From assembly GCA_017470245.1 (NCBI GenBank), contig JAFUEV010000007.1, positions 20,700 through 84,699 of the forward strand: 64,000 nt of DNA, read 5' to 3'. The notes below the pieces were generated by a model. That model saw only the letters and a program-made list of their open reading frames with translations. It was not told where the DNA came from and did no database searches. Positions within the stretch are counted from its first letter, which is position 1. Each line of letters starts with the position of its first letter. This document shows, piece after piece, positions 45,534 through 54,865 of the stretch. The position numbers and the translations under genes were made by a program. Source of the stretch: a bacterium. Its GTDB lineage: Bacteria; Cyanobacteriota; Vampirovibrionia; Gastranaerophilales; Gastranaerophilaceae.

Positions 45534-46395
45534 TAATTACGCAACTTATGCAGGTGTCACTATTACATCAATTTTAAAGAATGCAAGACCGGAAGATAAA
45601 CTTGCGTTTTATATTTTGGACGGCGGAATTACTGAACAACATAAAACAGAAATCAGCTCACTAAAATCTATAAAAGAATGTGAAATAAATTTTGTACAGA
45701 TAGAGAAATCACTTTTTTCCGATTATCAAAAAGTTCCGACTCACAAACACCTAACAATTGCATCTTTTTACAGATTAAAACTTTCTAGTTTAATACCTGA
45801 CGTTAAAAGAATAATATATTTTGACTGTGATTTTATAATTTGTAAGGATTTAAACGAACTTAATACGTTGGAGTTAGAAGATAATATAATTGCCGGAGTT
45901 CTTGATAATGACAGAAGAAAACTAAAAAAGAACCCTACATATATCAATTCAGGTATGATTGTATTTGATTTAGAAAAAATCAGAAAAGAAAATATAGAGG
46001 ATAAATTTCTTTCTTGGACAAAAAGTAATATAGAAAATATTCAACTTGGCGATCAAGACATAATAAACGATGTATTAAAAGGCAGAATAAAATTGTTACA
46101 ACCTGAGTGGAATGTACAATCTAGCAACTTTACAAATCGTTCAGTATATACAAAACACCCAAAAGCTATTCATTTACTGGACAAGCCTTGGAAATACGCA
46201 AGTGCAAACTACTACAAACCGGAATATTTCAAGTATTTACAAATGACACCTTGGGCGTTAAACGAACAAGACTATAAACATTGGACTGTAGATAATCAAA
46301 GAGATTCTATAATTGCATATCTAAAACGTAGACCTCTTATATTTTTACGCCCAAGATTTTATAAAGCTCTTTACAAAACATATATAGAAAGATAA
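45499..46395 (+). CDS. glycosyltransferase family 8 (LgtC/RfaJ-like)
   Basis: A 298-residue GT-A retaining enzyme. N-terminal NVCLTCDDNYATYAGVTITS, the metal-binding DxD in IIYFDCDFIICKD, YINSGMIVFDLEKIR and LGDQDIINDVL are family features. It transfers glucose or galactose from UDP-sugar to a lipooligosaccharide-type acceptor. Translation probably starts inside the overlapping GT9 gene. It converges with the STAND ATPase gene, 3 bp apart. Confidence 0.92.
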   Translation: MEKINVCLTCDDNYATYAGVTITSILKNARPEDKLAFYILDGGITEQHKTEISSLKSIKECEINFVQIEKSLFSDYQKVPTHKHLTIASFYRLKLSSLIPDVKRIIYFDCDFIICKDLNELNTLELEDNIIAGVLDNDRRKLKKNPTYINSGMIVFDLEKIRKENIEDKFLSWTKSNIENIQLGDQDIINDVLKGRIKLLQPEWNVQSSNFTNRSVYTKHPKAIHLLDKPWKYASANYYKPEYFKYLQMTPWALNEQDYKHWTVDNQRDSIIAYLKRRPLIFLRPRFYKALYKTYIER

Positions 46396-46398
46396 AAT

Positions 46399-49300
46399 TT
46401 ATAATTCAATTGAATTAAGTTGGCAGAATGTTTTAAATCCTGCTCTTGCTTTGTATGCTCTGTCGGATAATCTCGGTATTTTTAATTCTTTTGCAGCAAC
46501 AACAGCTTTATTATACAAATCAAAAGCGGTTTTTATATTCTCTGATGAATATATTCTTTTTGCCTTCATTAATTCTTCTGTGTATGTTGCATATTCAATA
46601 TATAATTCAACCAGTTGATATTTTAATCCATACTGCTTAGCTATAACAACCGACTCTTCCAAATACATCTTTGCAGCTTCTAAATCTCCATTATGCATAT
46701 ATATTTGAGCAAGAACACGTTTAAAATAAATGATAAAGAAATAATTATTTATTTCATGCTTTTTGGCGATTCCTAATGCTTGAGTTGCTATTTTAAATGC
46801 CTTATCTTCTTCTTCAGATTTCATTGATACTTTTACAATCATAGCCCAAGAAAGAAGTGCCCCTATTGCAATTTTTTCTTTTGCGAAATAAGTTATTTCT
46901 TCGTTAAATATTTCAAGAGCTTTTGTTGTATTGCCTTCATCATCAAGAACATTACCCAATATGAGTTTTACAATGTTTTTTATAAAGTGTTCGTTTATAT
47001 TATTTGTAAAGGCAGCAAGCTCAAACAAATCGATTTTTAAATTATTACTCTGCCCTAATAAAACTCTGTTTATAATATTTATTAAATTCCACTCGGCAAG
47101 AAGATTTGTTTCCATTTTCCTTTCTTTATATTCCAAAGAAATATGATTCAAAATATCATTAGAATTATTTATATCACCGGTTATAGTTTTAGAAAATGCA
47201 TCAATTATTCCTGTCTGAACATGATAATAATCGGCATTATTTTTATATTTATCAAGAAAACTTCTTATTTCTGCAACTACTTCACTTATTTTTCTGTTAC
47301 CTTGTATACCATAAGCCTTTGCCAGAACTATTTTTGTTAATAACCAGGCATTAATAATTAAATTTTTATATTGCAAATCATTTTTTTGATTTTCAATATT
47401 TCTTTCTAAAACTGGAATAATTTCTTCATTTGCAAGCTCTATAATTTGTTCACTATTACCAATATACAATAAAGCTCTTAATTTTCTTGTTTTGATTAAG
47501 GCTATATCAGTAGGAGTAATATTTGAGGAATCTTCAATTTGTTTTAAAATGGCATCAACAGCCTCTGTAACACCATAATAATTGCCGCTTAAATAGCAAC
47601 TTTTTACAAAATATCCGGAAATATCAATTATTTTTCTTATATTAGAATCTTTTATTTCGGCATCTAAAACATTTGCTAGATACGTTACTGATTCTTTTGG
47701 TGATTTTTCACATAACAACTTACCAATTTCTTCATATATTTCAGCTTTTATTTCATCTGCATCTTCATTTTCTTGTTCTTCAAGTATTTTTAAACACTGT
47801 TTCTGAGCAATTACATACAAATTTGTATCTCCAAGTTTAGCAGAAAGACTTGCAGTATTTTGCCAAATTAAGAAAGACTCTCCTGATGATAAAGCTTCTG
47901 TGCAAGAAATTAACTTTTGCAAATTACTTGAAAGAATAAGTTGTTTTAATGTTTGATATATTTTTTCGGAATTTTCTTTGTACAATAAATCATTCTTTGC
48001 TTCTTGATATACAAGTTTCCACAATGTTAAATTTTTAAATTCGCATGTATGCTCATCAACTCGAACGATATACATTTCCTGAATTAAATATTCTATAGCT
48101 GCAGATAAATCAACCCCCATGGAACGGTATAATACCTTTGGTGCAAAACGATATCCCATAATAGCCGACATAAATAATATGTTCTTAACTGCCGGCGTAA
48201 TAGTATTTAATCTCAATTTAATCAAGTCTTCTAACGATGTTGGAGATATTTCAGGCTCACAATCAGGATTAATTAGAATTTTGTTATTCTCAACTGCTAT
48301 ATATCCAATATCTATCAACATAGCTATTTCTTGTTCTAATCTTAGGGCATTACCTTCTGATTTAAGAATAAGTCTGTCCAAATAATCACTATCCAGAACA
48401 TCTTCAATATTCAACTTCAAACTGTGATTAATAGTTGATATCATTTCATCTTTTGTTAATTTTTTTATCAGAATTGTTTCAAAGATTTCTTCATTTTGTC
48501 CTGTTATATCAAAATAACTTTGTATAGACTTATTTTCCTGATAAGCAACTAATAATTTAAGCCTGTTATTAAAAAATCCTTTATTTAAAATGTGCATTAA
48601 AAAGTCATAAGAAGCACCATCTAATAACTCAAAATTATCAATAATAATAACCAAATTATTATTAGTTAAAAAGGATTTTATTGCTTTTTCAAGAACAGCG
48701 AACATTTTATTTTTATTTTCTAATATATTCGCAAACTCATCTCGTTGCGAAGGATAAAACATGTTCAAAAACAATCCCAATTCTGTTTGGTTTAGAAATG
48801 AAAACTGTCTTGAAAACTCACTTTTTTTAAATTCTTTATAGAAAGAGTCAACATTATTTGTATAAGGAGGAAACTTCATCATACGCAAAAATGCATCTTG
48901 AAAGAACCCAAAACTTGTTATTTGTACCAGTGGAGTGCAACTTCCAAACAAAGGAACGAAACCTTTATCAAATAATTCTTTACTTACCTGATTTAATATA
49001 GCTGACTTGCCGCTGCCTTCCGGTCCGTTTATAGCAATAATGTGCTTTTTTAAAGAATTATTTATAAGATTTACAGCTTTTTCGACAGCCTCCTGTTGAA
49101 TTGGAGCAGCATATTCTTCATATTCTTCTTCATTTTGCAAATCTTCAACTACGTCAAGTTCTTGTTCTTGAATATTTTCTTTTTCAACTATATCGTCAGT
49201 TTGTATATTTACAGGTTCATCTATTTCCGTAATTGATATGTCTTCTTGAGATTCAAATATATCATCAATAGACGGCTCATCATCAGTTATTTGAGGCATT

Positions 49301-49935
49301 AAAATATTATTTTGAGGTTCAACTTGTTCTATTCCTATATAAGGATTAGAGTTTTCATCAACGATGTTATCAGCAGAATTGTCTATTGCCTCAATAGTAT
49401 TAGTTTCTGATAAAATAGAATTTTCTTCTGTTTTTTCTACAATATTATTTGATTTTGCAGAAGCTGAATCAGGTATATTAAATATTTGTTCTTCCAGAGC
49501 ATTATCATTAGATACTGCATCTTCAACAAAAGGCATACCTTCATCATCAGGTTTAATTTGTATTTCAGGCTGTTTCTTTTGAACAGGCTCATGTTCTATT
49601 ATATTTTTTGAAGAGTAAGAAGATTGTTCTGCACTAAAAGCATTAACAACTTCAACTTCATTATTAATTTTAATTTTTGATTTTGTATCTTTAGGTGATT
49701 TATTTGCAGAGTCTAATAAAGAATGACATTTTCTGCATTCTTTAGAAAGATAAATATTCGTACTTCCGCAAACAGGACATTGAATCAGAAAATCAAATCC
49801 GCAATTTTTACAAAACTTTGTACCAAATGGATTTACGGTATTACATTCAGGACAACGTATATTAACCTTAATACCGCAGATACTGCATCTGTTTGCATTA
49901 TCAGATAATTCTGCACCACACTTGGGACATATCAT
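46399..49935 (-). CDS. zinc-ribbon / STAND-type AAA ATPase / TPR protein
   Basis: A large 1178-residue protein. The N-terminus has three to four zinc ribbons (CPKCGAELSDNANRCSICG, CPECN...CKNCG, CPVCG...CRKCH; residues 1-70). An acidic, probably disordered region follows (about 75-285), then a P-loop NTPase with Walker A INGPEGSGKSAIL (about 301-313) and Walker B LVIIIDNFELLDG (about 427). A long helical-repeat region (about 600-1178: IGALLSWAMIVKVSM, NGDLEAAKMYLEESV) completes it. The layout is that of signal-transduction STAND ATPases (MalT, adenylate-cyclase-associated), but no DNA-binding or cyclase domain is seen. AGGTT lies inside the sigma gene 9 bp upstream. Third gene of the sigma/anti-sigma operon. 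Confidence 0.75.
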   Translation of the reverse strand: MICPKCGAELSDNANRCSICGIKVNIRCPECNTVNPFGTKFCKNCGFDFLIQCPVCGSTNIYLSKECRKCHSLLDSANKSPKDTKSKIKINNEVEVVNAFSAEQSSYSSKNIIEHEPVQKKQPEIQIKPDDEGMPFVEDAVSNDNALEEQIFNIPDSASAKSNNIVEKTEENSILSETNTIEAIDNSADNIVDENSNPYIGIEQVEPQNNILMPQITDDEPSIDDIFESQEDISITEIDEPVNIQTDDIVEKENIQEQELDVVEDLQNEEEYEEYAAPIQQEAVEKAVNLINNSLKKHIIAINGPEGSGKSAILNQVSKELFDKGFVPLFGSCTPLVQITSFGFFQDAFLRMMKFPPYTNNVDSFYKEFKKSEFSRQFSFLNQTELGLFLNMFYPSQRDEFANILENKNKMFAVLEKAIKSFLTNNNLVIIIDNFELLDGASYDFLMHILNKGFFNNRLKLLVAYQENKSIQSYFDITGQNEEIFETILIKKLTKDEMISTINHSLKLNIEDVLDSDYLDRLILKSEGNALRLEQEIAMLIDIGYIAVENNKILINPDCEPEISPTSLEDLIKLRLNTITPAVKNILFMSAIMGYRFAPKVLYRSMGVDLSAAIEYLIQEMYIVRVDEHTCEFKNLTLWKLVYQEAKNDLLYKENSEKIYQTLKQLILSSNLQKLISCTEALSSGESFLIWQNTASLSAKLGDTNLYVIAQKQCLKILEEQENEDADEIKAEIYEEIGKLLCEKSPKESVTYLANVLDAEIKDSNIRKIIDISGYFVKSCYLSGNYYGVTEAVDAILKQIEDSSNITPTDIALIKTRKLRALLYIGNSEQIIELANEEIIPVLERNIENQKNDLQYKNLIINAWLLTKIVLAKAYGIQGNRKISEVVAEIRSFLDKYKNNADYYHVQTGIIDAFSKTITGDINNSNDILNHISLEYKERKMETNLLAEWNLINIINRVLLGQSNNLKIDLFELAAFTNNINEHFIKNIVKLILGNVLDDEGNTTKALEIFNEEITYFAKEKIAIGALLSWAMIVKVSMKSEEEDKAFKIATQALGIAKKHEINNYFFIIYFKRVLAQIYMHNGDLEAAKMYLEESVVIAKQYGLKYQLVELYIEYATYTEELMKAKRIYSSENIKTAFDLYNKAVVAAKELKIPRLSDRAYKARAGFKTFCQLNSIEL

Positions 49936-49943
49936 AATTGAAC

Positions 49944-50531
49944 CTAACTCTTACCGCTATCCAAAAAATTACTTATTAATTTAGAAAGCTGCATCAATCT
50001 CTTACTGACTTCAGATTGTGATAAATTCAAAGATGAAGCAATATCTGTCTGTTTATACCCTTTTACATATCTTAAATTAAAGATATCAAGAAATAACTGT
50101 GAAGGCACTTCTTTATGTATTATACAAACTGCATCTGCTATTCGTTGAATGACATCTTTCGTAATCAAAACATCTTCAGCATTAGATTTTGGATCAGGAA
50201 AATCTAATACAAAAGACGGTCCCAAAGGTTCAGCTTTTAATTCAACAGAAGGGCTAAATTCCGGTACTGGAATTTCTTTTGTCGGAACAAAGCCTTCATT
50301 AGTTCTTCTTATTCTTCCTGAATTTTTTAATACACTCAGAATAGAAGTATGCACAACTTTAGCAACATAACTTTCGATTTTTTGAACATTAGATGTTGAA
50401 TTAAAAATCATATAAGATTTTTGAAATGCTTCACTACAAAAATCTTCAAATAAATCTTCATTGCCTTTGTAGTTTTTATTTGATTTAACAAACTTTTCTA
50501 TTAATGTTCTTTGTTCTTCAAGTAAAAGCAC
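49944..50531 (-). CDS. alternative (ECF-like) sigma-70 family factor
   Basis: A 195-residue protein starting at GTG 50531 (AGGTAGAGAAG upstream). Region 2-like sequence appears at about 20-75 (DLFEDFCSEAFQKSYMIF, KIESYVAKVVHTSILSV), a Pro/Ser-rich linker at 75-115, and region 4 at about 130-190 with the helix-turn-helix YKQTDIASSLNLSQSEVSKR. It is too short for a primary sigma and lacks region 3, as ECF sigmas do. It lies 47 bp downstream of a membrane anti-sigma-like gene and 8 bp upstream of the STAND ATPase, so a regulatory trio is likely. Region 2 is divergent, so promoter recognition cannot be predicted. Confidence 0.78.
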   Translation of the reverse strand: MLLLEEQRTLIEKFVKSNKNYKGNEDLFEDFCSEAFQKSYMIFNSTSNVQKIESYVAKVVHTSILSVLKNSGRIRRTNEGFVPTKEIPVPEFSPSVELKAEPLGPSFVLDFPDPKSNAEDVLITKDVIQRIADAVCIIHKEVPSQLFLDIFNLRYVKGYKQTDIASSLNLSQSEVSKRLMQLSKLISNFLDSGKS

Positions 50532-50578
50532 TTATTATCTTCTCTACCTATTATACACATGAAATATAATAACATAAA

Positions 50579-53497
50579 TTAGATTTTTATTACCACTTTT
50601 AGGTAATACATATCTGATTTCAAAGCGCTATCATTGAGTATTTGGCTTTTTTCGCCTTCAAAGCTTTCATTAATACTTTGTAACACAATGTTATCAATTT
50701 CCTCTGAACCACTTGAATTTGAGATAATAACTTTTTGTAAATTACCGTTATTATCAACCGCAAATTTAGCACCAACAGAGTCATTTTGAGGTGTATCAGT
50801 AGCATTCATTAAGTTATTTCTTAAATTTTGCTTTAATGTATTGTCTAAATTTTGTAAATAATTTTTGAAAGCTCTATCTGTAAACAACTCCGGAGTACAA
50901 AACCAATTCAATTCTCTTAAAGAAACACCGCTCCTATTTTGAGCAAAACTATTAACGATAGCACGGTTTATATTACCATCACTTTGTTGTTTTTCTTCAG
51001 GTTGAATTAAATCTTCTTCAGTAAGTTCACCTTCATGATTTTGTTCTTCTTCAGGTCGTTCGTTATTTTCAGGATTTTCTTCAAAAAATTCGTTTACATC
51101 ACCATTATTTTCTTCTTGGTGTTGTTCTTCATTATTTTGCTCTTCGGGATTTTCTTCCTGAGGTTCTTCAAACATATCTTGTGACTGATTTTCAGGACTT
51201 TCTTGCTGAACATTGTCATTTTGTTCATTGGCATGGTTATTTTTAAACCACATGAAACCGCCAATTCCACCGGCAATACCCAATAATAACAATAATGAAA
51301 TTAGTATTACTACAATCTTTGATGATGATTTTGTACTTCCATCGTTTTCTTCACTTGTTAAATATTCATCATCATCATCTGTATATTCTTCTGATTCATC
51401 ATCAGAGTTTTCAAATTCTCCATCTTCCTCATTTGGTTGATAATCTTCAAACTCACTATCTTCATCATAACTAACTTCCGCATTATCAGATGGTTGATGT
51501 TCTTCTGTATCATCTGCAACCAAATTATTAACGGTAGTTTCATCATCTTGCAAAATATCCCCATCAAGAAATTCTTTCTGGGGAATTTCATCTGCTTGGA
51601 CATGTTCTTCTTGTTCCGGTACATCGGATTCAATTTCTTCATTTGATTGTTCTATACCAGAAATCGTATCCTCAACGATATCACCAATTTCGGAGATATC
51701 GCCAACATTATCTTTCTTTGTATCATCTATATTACTGTTATCTGCAGTAAATGAAGGTGACGGAATGTCATCAATTTCAATTTCTTCGCCTGTAGAGTCT
51801 ATTACATCATAATTATCAGCATCAACAGAATATTCTTCTTCAGGTTCTATAGATGTTATATATGAATATATCGGTTCTCCAGTTTCATCATAATCTACAA
51901 TGACTTTTTGAACCGTTGTATCAATACTTGTAGGAGTAGCTTCCGGTTCATTAGGAATAGCAGAATAATCAGTAATGGTATCGTCTTCGTCAGAATCTAT
52001 AAATTCCAATTCGGAATTTTCTTCCAAAGTAACTAAATCCCCCTCTTCACTTTCGGTAATAATATCATCAACTTCTGAAGTTACTAAATCATCAGAAGTA
52101 ATTATTTCAAGGTCATCCGACTGACTATCAAGAATATTTGTATCATCCAAAATATCACTACTTACAAATGACTGTTGAGGTAAAGGCGTTACTACAGGCT
52201 TATCATCTGATTTTGTATCTTCAACCAATATATCGTCATCACCAAACAATTCATCTAAAATGTCAGAAACTGTTTCTTCCTGAGACTCTTCCGGATATGG
52301 AATAGTTTCACTTTCATCATCTTGTTCAACAATTTTATTTACATTATCATCAATATGCTCGGTTGAAGGTATTTCTTCTTTAATTTCTTCAATTATATTA
52401 TCCGATTCATTATTTTCTATATCTTGAACTTTTTCTGAAGACGTGTCCAAAATAGGTTCAGAAGAAGCAACATTGTTTTCTATCTTGTCAATTGGATTAA
52501 TATGTTCACTACTATCAATGTTTTCAACAATCTTAGACGATAAATCAGAAATTTGCGAAATAGAATTAACCGTTTCAATATCTTCAACAATTTCAGAAGA
52601 TTGTTCTTTAATTGGTTCTGTTGAAGATAATTCATCAGACAAATCATCAAATAAATCATCTAAATTATCAGATGCAGCCTGACTTACATTATCACTATTA
52701 TTATCATTTTCTTCAGTATTACCTATATATACAGTTTCTTCTTTACCTTCATACTGTTTATCATCGACTTTTTGGGCACCTATTATATTTAATGTTTCAT
52801 CATTTAGCAATTCAGGATATGATGATGCATTACAACAAACCATTTCAAAACCTGTAAAGCAACAAAATTCCGTTCTACACTCACTACATTCAAAAAGATG
52901 TTTTAAAAACATTATTTTGGTTTGCTGACCGATATCACCATCCATGAAACGAAGATAATTTTCTCTAAATAATGCATGGTCAGCTTCACTATGGTTTTGA
53001 ACTTTTGCTGATTTAACTTTATCTAAAAATTCTTCATAACTTATAAGATTACTTAATCTAATTGCTTGATAATTATAGTCAAAAGGCTCTGTCTGACAAT
53101 TTTTAACGTCTGCAATACCAAGTAATTCAGCAGATTTAAGTTCGGCATCAACTTTCACAACAACATAAAAGTCAGGAACAATTTCAAATTCAGCATGTAC
53201 TTTTGGTATAAGAACAGCATTTCCGCCTGTAACAACCCTTACATCCAAATGCCAGTTGTTAATATAAAAATCAGTAATTTCATACTGTTCATTAACCTTT
53301 GGATTTCTAAACAATGTCATGGACTTTTGAATATTAAAAGGAGTTTTTTCAACTAAATTTAAAAAAGCATATAATGCAGTAATACTTGCATAAGCTCTTT
53401 TCCTTTGATATTCATCAACGATTAAAGAAGAATATATTTTTGCATAATTATATGCTTGTTCATCTATATTTAATTTAATTACTACATTATTTGTCAT
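50579..53497 (-). CDS. membrane anti-sigma-like protein: DUF1822-like, HxxxCxxC, acidic linker, TM, TonB-C-like
   Basis: A 972-residue protein. The ATG at 53497 (MTNNVVIKLNIDEQAYNYAK) has GGAG upstream and is preferred over an earlier in-frame ATG. Residues 1-170 resemble the cyanobacterial DUF1822 layout (VHAEFEIVPDFYVVVKVD, AELKSAELLGIADV). At about 200 is KHLFECSECRTEF, the H-x3-C-x2-C zinc motif of ZAS anti-sigma factors. About 480 acidic, Ser/Asp/Glu-rich residues of low complexity follow. Then comes one TM helix (about 726-751: IVVILISLLLLLGIAGGIGG), another acidic stretch, and a C-terminal TonB-C-like domain (VGAKFAVDNNGNLQKVIISN, about 900-972). I infer an inner-membrane regulator that holds the downstream sigma factor and senses or transmits a signal across the envelope. 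Confidence 0.68.
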   Translation of the reverse strand: MTNNVVIKLNIDEQAYNYAKIYSSLIVDEYQRKRAYASITALYAFLNLVEKTPFNIQKSMTLFRNPKVNEQYEITDFYINNWHLDVRVVTGGNAVLIPKVHAEFEIVPDFYVVVKVDAELKSAELLGIADVKNCQTEPFDYNYQAIRLSNLISYEEFLDKVKSAKVQNHSEADHALFRENYLRFMDGDIGQQTKIMFLKHLFECSECRTEFCCFTGFEMVCCNASSYPELLNDETLNIIGAQKVDDKQYEGKEETVYIGNTEENDNNSDNVSQAASDNLDDLFDDLSDELSSTEPIKEQSSEIVEDIETVNSISQISDLSSKIVENIDSSEHINPIDKIENNVASSEPILDTSSEKVQDIENNESDNIIEEIKEEIPSTEHIDDNVNKIVEQDDESETIPYPEESQEETVSDILDELFGDDDILVEDTKSDDKPVVTPLPQQSFVSSDILDDTNILDSQSDDLEIITSDDLVTSEVDDIITESEEGDLVTLEENSELEFIDSDEDDTITDYSAIPNEPEATPTSIDTTVQKVIVDYDETGEPIYSYITSIEPEEEYSVDADNYDVIDSTGEEIEIDDIPSPSFTADNSNIDDTKKDNVGDISEIGDIVEDTISGIEQSNEEIESDVPEQEEHVQADEIPQKEFLDGDILQDDETTVNNLVADDTEEHQPSDNAEVSYDEDSEFEDYQPNEEDGEFENSDDESEEYTDDDDEYLTSEENDGSTKSSSKIVVILISLLLLLGIAGGIGGFMWFKNNHANEQNDNVQQESPENQSQDMFEEPQEENPEEQNNEEQHQEENNGDVNEFFEENPENNERPEEEQNHEGELTEEDLIQPEEKQQSDGNINRAIVNSFAQNRSGVSLRELNWFCTPELFTDRAFKNYLQNLDNTLKQNLRNNLMNATDTPQNDSVGAKFAVDNNGNLQKVIISNSSGSEEIDNIVLQSINESFEGEKSQILNDSALKSDMYYLKVVIKI

Positions 53498-53587
53498 TTC
53501 TTTATCTCCAAAACTCTCCCTATTTATATAGACTACAAACATAAAAAAAATATTCCAAAAATTAAAAAAATTTTTAATTGAAAAATA

Positions 53588-53596
53588 TGATATAAT
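53588..53596 (+). promoter_or_regulatory. extended -10 promoter TGATATAAT
   Basis: TGATATAAT followed by CAAAT, the same string as at 19738. Placed about 120 bp before the ATG of the tagged protein at 53715, it would give a leader of about 110 nt. No clear -35 is seen. Confidence 0.5.
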
Positions 53597-53714
53597 CAAA
53601 TTGTCGATTTTGTGTAAAAGGATAAATATGTAAACTTTTATTAAAATTCGTTTTAAAAAGAACAATTTTATAGGTTTACAGGGTTTTAAAATTTGCAAGT
53701 ATAAGGAGGTAATT

Positions 53715-54143
53715 ATGAATATAAGTCCGGTAAGTTTTGGATCATCAGCAACATTTAGTCAAATAGTAAATAAACCACAAGCATATCAAAGAAAAGATAC
53801 ACCAGTGGCAGCATCTAGTTTACAAAGTACACCTAAGAAAAAACCTTCATTCATCAAAACAGTATTAAAGTTTGGTGTAGCTGCAGCAGCTATTGCAGGC
53901 GCATTAGCATTAGGTGCTAAGCATGGCATATTTACATCAGATAAAATTAAAAATGAAACATTGAAAAAAGGTTTAGGATATCTGCAAACCGCAGGCGAAA
54001 AAGTCAGTGAATTTGCAGGACCACACATTCAAAAAGGTAAAGATTTCATTGCAAATCTTGGCAAAAAAGCAACAGATACAGCCTCAAATATAGCAGATGA
54101 TGCAGGAGAGATGATAGAAAGACTTCCTGATTCTATTCAATAA
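53715..54143 (+). CDS. small tagged membrane protein (MNISPVSFG start)
   Basis: A 142-residue protein of no known family with a very strong Shine-Dalgarno sequence (AAGGAGGT). It opens with MNISPVSFGSSATFSQ, the clearest copy of the N-terminal tag. A Lys/Pro-rich stretch follows, then one Ala/Gly-rich hydrophobic helix (about 53-66: FGVAAAAIAGALALGAKHG). The second half is amphipathic-helical (KGKDFIANLGKKATDTASNI). The layout matches the 54344 gene, its likely paralogue. It is divergent from the anti-sigma operon and so a candidate target of that sigma factor. Confidence 0.72.
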   Translation: MNISPVSFGSSATFSQIVNKPQAYQRKDTPVAASSLQSTPKKKPSFIKTVLKFGVAAAAIAGALALGAKHGIFTSDKIKNETLKKGLGYLQTAGEKVSEFAGPHIQKGKDFIANLGKKATDTASNIADDAGEMIERLPDSIQ

Positions 54144-54174
54144 ATATATTATAAATTTATATAATTACCTCAAT

Positions 54175-54199
54175 CGGAACCACAACAGGTTCCGTTTTT
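54175..54199 (+). terminator. terminator after the 53715 gene
   Basis: Stem CGGAACC / GGTTCCG with an ACAACA loop and five T. Confidence 0.85.
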
Positions 54200-54343
54200 G
54201 TAACAAAATATAGAAATAATAGCATTTTTACAATATTTATATTAGAATATATGTAAAGATTAGTTTACATAACAATAAATAATAACAAATTTTTTATTTA
54301 GAATTTTTAAATTAAACAGATATAAATACTTAGGAGTATAAAA

Positions 54344-54799
54344 ATGAAAGTTAATTCAGTTAATTCAACAAATGTTAATCCGGTAAAAACGATTACAAAA
54401 GCTATTATAGGTGCTGGTGCAGCTGCTATTGCATTGGCTGCTGCTCATAAAACAGATTCTTTTACTAAAGTAGCTGGAAAATTAGGTGATAAAAGTGAAG
54501 CTGTAAAACCTGTATTAAACAAACTTGATGAAGCAGGAAAAATTATTTTAGATAAAGCAACAGGCTTAGCTTCAACAGTAAAAGCAAAAGCAACAGAATT
54601 AGGCGTTGATAAAAAAGCAGCAGAAGTTGCAGATAATGCAAAAAAAGCAGGTAAAGGCGTTATTGCAAAAGTTCAAGATGGATTTGCTGCTGTTACAGAA
54701 AAAATACAACATCCTGAAAAATTCAGTCCTTCAAAGGTTTCAGCAGATGAACTTCAAAAATTAGCAGATGAAATGGGCGATGCTGCAACAAAATTCTAA
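54344..54799 (+). CDS. small tagged membrane protein, paralogue of 53715
   Basis: A 151-residue protein beginning MKVNSVNSTNVNPVKTITKA. A hydrophobic helix lies at about 18-34 (AIIGAGAAAIALAAAH). Long Lys/Ala-rich amphipathic helices follow (AGKIILDKATGLASTVKAKA, KKAAEVADNAKKAGKGVIAK). AGGAG precedes the ATG. No family recognised. Same architecture as the protein at 53715, 200 bp upstream, but with its own promoter region and terminator. Low sequence complexity limits any function call. Confidence 0.72.
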   Translation: MKVNSVNSTNVNPVKTITKAIIGAGAAAIALAAAHKTDSFTKVAGKLGDKSEAVKPVLNKLDEAGKIILDKATGLASTVKAKATELGVDKKAAEVADNAKKAGKGVIAKVQDGFAAVTEKIQHPEKFSPSKVSADELQKLADEMGDAATKF

Positions 54800-54813
54800 T
54801 AAAAAAATACAAT

Positions 54814-54849
54814 AAAAAAATAGGAACTAAACGTAGTTCCTATTTTTTT
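54814..54849. terminator. bidirectional terminator between the 54344 gene and pheA
   Basis: 16-bp arms AAAAAAATAGGAACTA and TAGTTCCTATTTTTTT with an AACG loop, between convergent genes. Confidence 0.92.
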
Positions 54850-54865
54850 GTTTTTATAAAAATAT

